Source of the DNA: Melioribacter sp.
GTDB lineage: Bacteria > Bacteroidota > Ignavibacteria > Ignavibacteriales > Melioribacteraceae
NCBI GenBank assembly: GCA_016841125.1
Contig: JAENZU010000264.1
Location: 1 to 5,625, forward strand
Direction: 5' to 3'
Length of the DNA stretch: 5,625 nt
Shown: positions 1 to 5,625 of the stretch, piece after piece
Numbering within the stretch: the first letter of the stretch is position 1
How the letters are laid out: every line of letters begins with the position of its first letter
Program-made: the position numbers and the translations under genes
Notes under the pieces: model-generated
Told to the model about the DNA's origin: nothing
Databases searched by the model: none
Seen by the model: the letters and a program-made list of their open reading frames with translations, nothing else

Positions 1-49
1 AAAGTAAAATTCTAGCGTGCGAAGGGAGTACTATCAGAAATGTTAACGT
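1..49 (-). other. Same-frame continuation of the protease gene beyond its TGA stop
   Basis: Reading past the TGA at 50-52 in the same frame gives TLTFLIVLPSHARILL with no further stop before the window edge. The alternating hydrophobic pattern fits the next beta-strands expected in the terminal domain of this protein. The +1 frame soon meets a TAG. This supports a gene that originally continued leftward and is now interrupted by a point nonsense change, or a base error near a contig end. Only 16 codons are visible. Confidence 0.5.
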
Positions 50-2716
50 TCAGGTACCGCAGTACTTCTGCCAATTAGTAAATTGAATTATGAATTTATT
101 AACGTCTTGCTTGTAATAAACTTTACCGTCTGTCTTTCCGTCCAGATCATCCCAGAATGGTGCGATGAATTCGTTCGGCAAATCAGAATCGGGAATACCG
201 TAATTAGAAAAGTTATTACTTGCTATAGGTGCAAAAGTCAGCATTCCGTTTGAAGAAACGAATACCTCTGTTTTAGGGTTATCATAAAATTTAAAATTAA
301 AACCTAATGCGAGAGGTCCGGCATAACCTTCATCTTTTGGATTAAATGAACCGGTCGCAATCCAGTTCGTTATTTCGGTTCCGGTGGTAGATATATCTTC
401 CCAGATATAAGCCGGACCGTTTGGTTCGTTACTGTCAATCCATTCGTATCCAAATAAATCCGGACCGCCGGAGCCTTTAACGGAACCATGATTGTTTAAA
501 TTCGGATTTTCTTTACTATTATTTACAGTTTCAGTTTCATTCGGTAAACCTAAAATTTTAACAACAGCCTCTCCCGGGAAAGTATTGTTGATCATTTCAA
601 CACTGTATTCCAATGTGGAATTAGTAGCTGATGAGTTAGAGATCATTATAGAATCACTGGTTGTTGTATTAGGATAAAGATTACAATGCATACTTGTTTG
701 ATCAACTGCTATTACAGGAGGATCGAAAGTAGTACCTACCGTAACGTTTGACATTGGTGATGCATTGTTCCAGATATCCAATGCTTTGACAGCAACGTAA
801 TAATCGGTAGTAAAATCGAGTCCTGAAATAACATATGATTTAGGAACTCCTGCGGAATCTGATTGTCCTGTCATCACGAACTGCGGTGCATTATTAAAAT
901 CATTATCATTATTGATCATAGTTGTTGAATAACGGATATCGTAAGTTGTTACTCCTCCGAATGTTGAATCGTAAGGGGAAGTCCAATTTAATGTAATCCC
1001 ATTTGAAGTCACGTCACCGACGGCAAGATCAACAACCGGTTCGGGGGGAGTATTGTCGGGCGGTATTTGTTTTTTAGTGCCAAGTGAGGGATCTCCCATC
1101 AAGTTATACATTTCCAAGTATCGCATAATATCCGAACCGGCGGTGACCGTTCCGCCGTAGTGATTTACTAACCCAATTTTACCCTGATTGAACATCGGAG
1201 TAGTTTTAGTTATTCCGTCAACAAACATCGCTTTGAATATTTCTTTTTCGAGAACATCATCTTCATCCCAATAAGAATTTACTGATGAACCCCAAAAAGC
1301 AGATGCTGCATTTTCTTCTCTTATCCAGGTTTCGCCGAAACATTCGGCCAAATGGTATGAACCTGTGATACAAGCAAAAGAATAAACAAACGGGTAAACG
1401 GTATTTGTAAGTGCTGATACTTGAGCTTGACTTAACTGCGGTCCGTCTGCCCAGTAAGTTGTTGCGCCGTGTCCGCTGTAAATAGCAAATTGCTGATTGT
1501 CATTTAAGGCATCAATCAGTTGTGCTGTTGTGGCGTTATAAGTAACTGTGTAAAGTTTAAGATTTGTATATCCGTCGGGATCAAAATAATTGTTAATCAC
1601 ATAATTATGAGTTCCTTCGGTAATGGAATAATTATCGGTGGAAGACATAAAGCAATTCTTTTTGTCTAAAGTTCCGATGTAATTTTCCATATAAATTGTT
1701 TTGTTAATTATGTTGTCAAGTTCAGTTGTGGTCGTTACTGAAAATCTCCCTGCAAATACATCTGCAAAGTAGTCAGTTCCATCAAGCAGGCAGTAAATCC
1801 AATCCGTATTCGGTGAACCATTTCCGCTGCCGCTTATAGCCGGAATTTTATCAACGTCCCCAACAAATAAAACAAACTCAGGTCTGGTGACTGGGTTGTC
1901 ATATAATCCCTGTAGATAACTTTTAATTGCAGTCGAGGTCGTTCCGGTTTCGTTTGTTGTGTAAACTGCAACATCAAATCCCAAACCTGTTTTATGTGTA
2001 ATGAATTGGCTTAATGTAGATTCGTATTCCGGTGCGGTTATAATCACGTAATTGGTTCCGGTAGTCGATTCCACCGATTTATAATTTATAAAAACACCGG
2101 TAAAGAAATCGTTGAAGGCGCCTGATACACTTAAACCTGACTCAATTTCTGGAATATCCAATTTTATACTTAACTGATTTGTTACAGTTAATAAATTAGC
2201 CGATGGATTATAGTTGAAAGGTCTGATTGTTACGGTAACTCCGGCAAATCCATGAATAATAAACGGATCCGAAACACTCACCAATTTATAATCATTATCT
2301 CCATTTCCGGAATAATAATCTCTATCAATTGAAAATGGTCTTTCAGAAAGATCACGAGATTTTTCCCACGGCATTTGGAACGGAAAAACTTTTGCATCTA
2401 AAACCGCTTCTGTAGTAAATGTATTTAATGTCAGCGGGTCTATTTTTAATTCACTAGTGGGGACCATTAAATTAAAAGAAATAATTGGGAGTGCAGGAAG
2501 TCCTGCGCGCGGTTCAACACCATAACCTGAAATTGAAAGATCAACAAATTGACCTTCATCATTTGAAACATATTTTGTTTCATAATCAGGTAAATTAAAA
2601 TTAATAGTAATGTCGGTTCTGTTTTGAATCAGTTCAACACCATTTGGTGTTTTAGCAAAAATTGCCGTAGCTGTCAAAATGAGGAGCAATAAAGATAAGT
2701 AGTATCTGTTATCCAT
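50..2716 (-). CDS. Secreted gingipain-like cysteine protease (peptidase family C25) with FN3 and beta-sandwich modules, cut short by an in-frame stop
   Basis: Likely an exported endopeptidase of the gingipain family (C25). Residues 1-21 form a signal peptide with a plausible cleavage after AIFA. Residues about 22-215 resemble the gingipain propeptide. The catalytic domain spans about 222-545 and carries the dyad His416 (SGHG) and Cys449 (SFACITG). The two are 33 residues apart, the same spacing as His211/Cys244 of RgpB. An FN3 domain follows at about 556-665, then an Ig-like segment (667-710), a polar linker, and a beta-rich domain from about 755 that is interrupted at residue 888. Full-length relatives normally finish this domain and often end in a type IX secretion sorting tail, absent here. 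The ATG at 2716 is supported by the signal peptide and an AAGGG just upstream on the minus strand. Family assignment is firm; cleavage specificity and secretion route are inferred. Confidence 0.9.
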   Translation of the reverse strand: MDNRYYLSLLLLILTATAIFAKTPNGVELIQNRTDITINFNLPDYETKYVSNDEGQFVDLSISGYGVEPRAGLPALPIISFNLMVPTSELKIDPLTLNTFTTEAVLDAKVFPFQMPWEKSRDLSERPFSIDRDYYSGNGDNDYKLVSVSDPFIIHGFAGVTVTIRPFNYNPSANLLTVTNQLSIKLDIPEIESGLSVSGAFNDFFTGVFINYKSVESTTGTNYVIITAPEYESTLSQFITHKTGLGFDVAVYTTNETGTTSTAIKSYLQGLYDNPVTRPEFVLFVGDVDKIPAISGSGNGSPNTDWIYCLLDGTDYFADVFAGRFSVTTTTELDNIINKTIYMENYIGTLDKKNCFMSSTDNYSITEGTHNYVINNYFDPDGYTNLKLYTVTYNATTAQLIDALNDNQQFAIYSGHGATTYWADGPQLSQAQVSALTNTVYPFVYSFACITGSYHLAECFGETWIREENAASAFWGSSVNSYWDEDDVLEKEIFKAMFVDGITKTTPMFNQGKIGLVNHYGGTVTAGSDIMRYLEMYNLMGDPSLGTKKQIPPDNTPPEPVVDLAVGDVTSNGITLNWTSPYDSTFGGVTTYDIRYSTTMINNDNDFNNAPQFVMTGQSDSAGVPKSYVISGLDFTTDYYVAVKALDIWNNASPMSNVTVGTTFDPPVIAVDQTSMHCNLYPNTTTSDSIMISNSSATNSTLEYSVEMINNTFPGEAVVKILGLPNETETVNNSKENPNLNNHGSVKGSGGPDLFGYEWIDSNEPNGPAYIWEDISTTGTEITNWIATGSFNPKDEGYAGPLALGFNFKFYDNPKTEVFVSSNGMLTFAPIASNNFSNYGIPDSDLPNEFIAPFWDDLDGKTDGKVYYKQDVNKFIIQFTNWQKYCGT

Positions 2717-2763
2717 TTTGAGCCCTTACGTTATGAATTGATTGTTTGATTAATTTGAGAAAC

Positions 2764-2773
2764 AAAAAAAAAA
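2764..2773. repeat. Homopolymer of ten A (T10 on the minus strand) at the protease promoter
   Basis: Ten consecutive A on the plus strand. Read on the minus strand it is T10, starting within the proposed -7 element (TAACTTTT) and extending toward the predicted start site. Tracts of this length are prone to slippage, and length changes here would alter the initiation region. It may equally be just part of an AT-rich intergenic region. Confidence 0.45.
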
Positions 2774-2801
2774 GTTAATTCTATCCGGATAAAAACACAA
2801 A
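2770..2801 (-). promoter_or_regulatory. Bacteroidota-type promoter for the C25 protease gene
   Basis: On the minus strand a TTTG (2798-2801) is followed by a 20-nt spacer and then TAACTTTT (2770-2777). This is close to the Bacteroidota primary-sigma consensus TTTG-N19-21-TAnnTTTG, with only the last base of the -7 element differing. Transcription would start near 2764, leaving a leader of roughly 45-50 nt before the ATG at 2716. Inferred from motif match and position only. Confidence 0.5.
2782..2791. promoter_or_regulatory. Perfect 10-bp palindrome TATCCGGATA, candidate operator
   Basis: TATCCGGATA reads the same on both strands. It lies inside the 20-nt spacer between the proposed -33 and -7 elements of the leftward promoter, where a bound repressor would block RNA polymerase. 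It is GC-rich at its centre in an otherwise very AT-rich stretch. No loop or trailing T-run suggests a terminator. A 10-bp palindrome can arise by chance, so the operator role is only a suggestion. Confidence 0.3.
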
Positions 2802-2823
2802 CATTTTTTAATTTGTAATTGAA

Positions 2824-2831
2824 TATATTTG
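2824..2831 (+). promoter_or_regulatory. -7 element (TATATTTG) for the DUF1232/GH9 pair
   Basis: TATATTTG matches the Bacteroidota -7 consensus TAnnTTTG exactly and lies 25 nt before the ATG at 2857, giving a short leader of about 20 nt. No TTTG or TTG is found 19-21 nt upstream, where there is a T-run instead, so the promoter may be weak or need an activator. The leader has no Shine-Dalgarno sequence and is A-rich, as is common in Bacteroidota. Confidence 0.4.
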
Positions 2832-2856
2832 CAAATAAAACTAACCGTATAATTCA

Positions 2857-3291
2857 ATGAATCAAAAAGAAAAAGATTTTTACATTAAGCTACGCAAAAA
2901 GATAAACCGATGGCTTGAAGAAAATTCAGGAAATAATAAATATGCTGATTATATTATGCTGGCGCCGGATCTCTTTTACCTGCTCGTTAAATTGAGTACG
3001 GATCCGGAAGTCCCCCGTTCAAAAAAAATAAAATTGATTGCAGTGATTGCATATTTTATTTCACCCATCGATCTGCTGCCGGAAGCATTTTTGGGTCCTC
3101 TCGGATTTGCAGATGATATCGCAGCCGCTGCTTATGTTTTGAATGATATTATAAATGATGTTGATCCGCAGATCGTTTTAAAGCATTGGGTGGGAGACTC
3201 CGATCTCCTCTACGATATAAAAACAATACTGGCTAATGCAGACAAATTTGTAGGCACCGGACTTTGGAAAAAAATAAGAGCTAAATTTTAA
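2857..3291 (+). CDS. DUF1232 (YkvA-family) small protein of unknown function
   Basis: A 144-residue protein with the DUF1232 signature at about residues 55-95: a hydrophobic stretch leading into YFISPIDLLPE (66-76), then GFADD (83-87) and a second hydrophobic helix to about 98. The paired hydrophobic segments around the SPIDLLPE turn suggest membrane association. The N-terminal 50 residues are charged and helical, and the C-terminus is basic. There is no signal peptide. The family is widespread in bacteria, but its biochemical role is not established to my knowledge. The ATG at 2857 sits just behind a -7 element without a Shine-Dalgarno site. The gene ends in TAA only 14 nt before the GH9 lipoprotein start, so the two are probably co-transcribed, though no functional link between the families is obvious. 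Confidence 0.88.
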   Translation: MNQKEKDFYIKLRKKINRWLEENSGNNKYADYIMLAPDLFYLLVKLSTDPEVPRSKKIKLIAVIAYFISPIDLLPEAFLGPLGFADDIAAAAYVLNDIINDVDPQIVLKHWVGDSDLLYDIKTILANADKFVGTGLWKKIRAKF

Positions 3292-3305
3292 TCCCGGATA
3301 TAAAA

Positions 3306-5625
3306 ATGAAAAAAATTATTGCCCCACTATTGATGATATTAATTATTATTTCCTGCGGCAGATTAAATGAAAACGAAAACTGGATAAGAGTTAATCAACT
3401 CGGGTATCTTCCCAATTCTATTAAAGTGGCTGTGTTCGGAAGTAAAGTATCTCTTTCAATAAAAGAATTTGAAGTAATTGATGCTGATAATAATGAAGTT
3501 ATTTTTACATCCGAAGAGGTAAAACACTTTGGTGAATACGGACCATTTAAGACAACATTTCGTTTGGATTTCACGGGTTTCAATTCCGAAGGAGAGTTTT
3601 ACATTTCGGCGGATGGAATTAGATCACAAAAATTTAAAATTTCAAATACTATTTATGATGGGACTGCAGATTATCTGCTCAACTACATGCGTCAGCAGCG
3701 CTGCGGTTTTAATCCTTTTCTGAAAGATTCATGTCACACTGATGACGGATTTATTATTTATCATCCCACTTTGGATTCAACTCACATCAACGTTACCGGC
3801 GGCTGGCACGATGCATCGGATTACCTGCAGTATGTTACAACTTCTGCAAATGCAGTCTATCAAATGCTGTTTGCATATGAGCAAAATCCGGAGTCATTTT
3901 CGGATGAATTTGATGCAGCAGGTTTGGAAGGTTCAAATGGAATTCCCGATATACTCGACGAAGCAAAATGGGGTTTGGATTGGCTAGTCAAAATGAATCC
4001 GAAAAAAGATTTTATATTCAATCAAATTGCGGATGATAGAGACCATCAGGGTTTCAGACTGCCGAACGAAGATTCTATCAGTTACGGTAAGGGTTTGGAG
4101 CGTCCTGTTTATTTTTGTACCGGTGAACCGCAGGGTGTATTCAAGCATCAATACCGTGCCGACGGCATTGCATCAACTGCAGCAAAATATGCTTCATCTT
4201 TCACTTTGGGTTCTAAGCTGTTGAAAGATTTTTATCCCGAGTTTAGTGAACAATTAAAACAGAAAGCAGATGATGCTTATAATTTTGGAAAGGAAAATCC
4301 GGGTGTTTGTCAAACTGCTCCCTGCAGGGCTCCATATTTTTATGAGGAAGATAATTATGTTGATGATATGGAATTGGCGGCAATTCAGTTATTCGAACAA
4401 ACAGGTGAAAACAAATATATCAGCGACGCCGCACATTTTGGAACGAAAGAACCGGTCACACCTTGGATGGGGGCAGATACAGCCAATCATTATCAGTGGT
4501 ATCCGTTTGTAAATCTTGGGCATTATAAATTAGCCGTAAATGTCGAGGGTCAGAATCACAAAAAATTTATAGAATTTTTACGCAGAGGAATCGACAGCGT
4601 TTATCAAAGGGGAAAAGATAATCCTTTCAATTTCGGGGTTCCGTTTATTTGGTGTTCAAATAATTTAGTTGCAGCGATGCTTACTCAATGCAGACTTTAT
4701 AGTCAATTAACCGGCGATGATAAATACTCGGAAATGGAAGCGGCGCTTCGTGATTGGCTGTTCGGCTGCAATCCATGGGGTACCAGTATGATTGTCGGAC
4801 TTCCAGAAAACGGCGATTTTCCCGAAGATTCTCACTCGGCATTTTCACATTTGTACAATTATCAGGTTTACGGAGGACTCGTGGATGGACCCGTTTATAC
4901 GTCCATATTTAACAGATTAATTGGACTTCAAATCTATAACGGAGACGAATACGAGCAATTCCAATCGGATATAGCTGTTTATCACGATGATTGGGGAGAT
5001 TACTCAACCAATGAACCAACAATGGATGGTACCGCAAGTTTAACCTATTATTTTTCTGCCTTGGAAAAATTGGGGAAAGAAAGTAATTTAACCTATTCAC
5101 ACGGGGCTTTAATTAGGGGTGATTCCACCAAACAAAATATTTTTTTAGTTTTTACCGGAGGCGATTTTGCTAACGGGTATCCTGAAATCAAATCAGCTTT
5201 GGATCAAAATAGTATTAAGGCTTCTTTTTTCTTTACGGGTGATTTTTATCGAAATCCCGATTTCACAAACTTAATTGAAGAATTGAAAAGTGACGGTAAC
5301 TATTTGGGCGCTCATTCAGACAAACATTTACTTTATGCAGATTGGGATAATCGCGATTCAACTTTGGTTAATAAAATTGAATTCGAAAATGACTTAATAG
5401 CAAATTATCGTGAGATGGAGAAATTCGGGATCAACAAAGATGATGCGGAATTTTTTCTGCCCCCATTTGAATGGTACAATAAAAATATTTCAAATTGGAC
5501 AAATCAACTCGGCTTTCATTTGATAAATTTTACACCGGGGACAATCTCGCACAAAGATTACACGATTCCATCAATGTCAAACTACTCTTCCTCTGATGAG
5601 ATTTACAAAAATATTTTGGCTTATG
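3306..5625 (+). CDS. Lipoprotein glycoside hydrolase family 9 fused to a polysaccharide-deacetylase-like (NodB/CE4) domain; 3' end outside the window
   Basis: The frame is open for 773 codons and runs off the right edge. Residues 1-17 are a lipoprotein signal with lipobox IISC (Cys17), which supports the ATG at 3306 and predicts an envelope-anchored enzyme. A CelD_N-like Ig domain (about 26-105, beginning WIRVNQLGY) precedes a GH9 catalytic domain (about 110-590). The GH9 domain shows GGWHDASDY with Asp169 and Asp172 as the expected base/water-binding pair, the late motif NPWGTSMIVG (489-498), and Glu570 in DYSTNEPTMDGTASL as the expected acid. After a short linker, residues from about 610 match a NodB/CE4-type fold: FTGGD (616-620), KASFFFTG, the metal-ligand-like HSDKH (His670, His674), and PPFEWYN (719-725). 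Roughly the last 50-100 residues of that domain are missing. GH9 enzymes include endoglucanases and some exo-glucosaminidases; which applies here is undetermined. Confidence 0.9.
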   Translation, partial: MKKIIAPLLMILIIISCGRLNENENWIRVNQLGYLPNSIKVAVFGSKVSLSIKEFEVIDADNNEVIFTSEEVKHFGEYGPFKTTFRLDFTGFNSEGEFYISADGIRSQKFKISNTIYDGTADYLLNYMRQQRCGFNPFLKDSCHTDDGFIIYHPTLDSTHINVTGGWHDASDYLQYVTTSANAVYQMLFAYEQNPESFSDEFDAAGLEGSNGIPDILDEAKWGLDWLVKMNPKKDFIFNQIADDRDHQGFRLPNEDSISYGKGLERPVYFCTGEPQGVFKHQYRADGIASTAAKYASSFTLGSKLLKDFYPEFSEQLKQKADDAYNFGKENPGVCQTAPCRAPYFYEEDNYVDDMELAAIQLFEQTGENKYISDAAHFGTKEPVTPWMGADTANHYQWYPFVNLGHYKLAVNVEGQNHKKFIEFLRRGIDSVYQRGKDNPFNFGVPFIWCSNNLVAAMLTQCRLYSQLTGDDKYSEMEAALRDWLFGCNPWGTSMIVGLPENGDFPEDSHSAFSHLYNYQVYGGLVDGPVYTSIFNRLIGLQIYNGDEYEQFQSDIAVYHDDWGDYSTNEPTMDGTASLTYYFSALEKLGKESNLTYSHGALIRGDSTKQNIFLVFTGGDFANGYPEIKSALDQNSIKASFFFTGDFYRNPDFTNLIEELKSDGNYLGAHSDKHLLYADWDNRDSTLVNKIEFENDLIANYREMEKFGINKDDAEFFLPPFEWYNKNISNWTNQLGFHLINFTPGTISHKDYTIPSMSNYSSSDEIYKNILAY

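Noticed and set aside
50..52. UGA recoded as glycine (as in SR1/Gracilibacteria) to explain the in-frame stop
   Set aside because: No other in-frame TGA occurs in about 1,800 codons of the three genes, and glycine is encoded by ordinary GGN codons throughout. Genomes with UGA-Gly use it often, so a single event fits mutation or sequence error better.
492..677. Plus-strand 61-codon open frame
   Set aside because: It lies wholly antisense within the protease coding region, and its translation shows no recognisable domain or independent start signal.
2782..2791. Palindrome TATCCGGATA as a transcription terminator
   Set aside because: It has no loop, only five base pairs per arm, and lies upstream of both divergent genes and not after a gene end.
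3395..3583. Minus-strand 62-codon open frame
   Set aside because: It is antisense to the Ig-like domain of the GH9 lipoprotein and has no recognisable product.
3529..4512. Several plus-strand open frames of 64-81 codons
   Set aside because: They lie in a different frame from the continuous GH9 reading frame, which carries clear GH9 motifs over the same bases.
4909..5100. Minus-strand 63-codon open frame
   Set aside because: It is antisense to the end of the GH9 catalytic domain around Glu570, and its basic, low-complexity translation looks like a coding shadow.

Overview
The window is AT-rich and carries three protein genes: one leftward gene and a rightward pair, meeting at a 140-bp divergent intergenic region. 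Several traits point to a Bacteroidota-type organism, most likely on the Ignavibacteria/Chlorobi side: a secreted gingipain-like C25 protease with an FN3 module, a lipoprotein GH9 enzyme, promoter elements resembling TTTG-N19-21-TAnnTTTG, and weak or missing Shine-Dalgarno sequences. The assignment rests on family content and style only, since no phylogenetic marker is present.

Left region (1-2716, minus strand): a large secreted cysteine protease. Its modules are signal peptide, propeptide, C25 catalytic domain with His416/Cys449, FN3 domain, a second beta-sandwich, and a terminal beta-rich domain. An in-frame TGA at 50-52 stops the frame in the middle of that last domain. The same frame continues sensibly to the window edge, so the stop looks like a nonsense mutation or a sequence error and not the natural end.

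Centre (2717-2856): a divergent regulatory region. The leftward gene has a good Bacteroidota-like promoter, with a perfect 10-bp palindrome in its spacer and a run of ten A/T pairs abutting its -7 element. The rightward genes have a clear -7 element (TATATTTG) but no matching -33.

Right region (2857-5625, plus strand): a small DUF1232/YkvA-family protein, followed 14 nt later by a large lipoprotein that is still open at the window end. The lipoprotein joins a CelD_N-like Ig domain, a GH9 catalytic domain and a divergent NodB/CE4 polysaccharide-deacetylase-like domain. This hydrolase-deacetylase fusion is the most interesting item: it suggests one surface-anchored protein that both removes acyl groups from, and cleaves, a polysaccharide such as a chitin-derived, acetylated plant or cell-wall glycan. 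The substrate cannot be read from sequence alone. No RNA genes, mobile elements, CRISPR arrays or clear terminators were seen.
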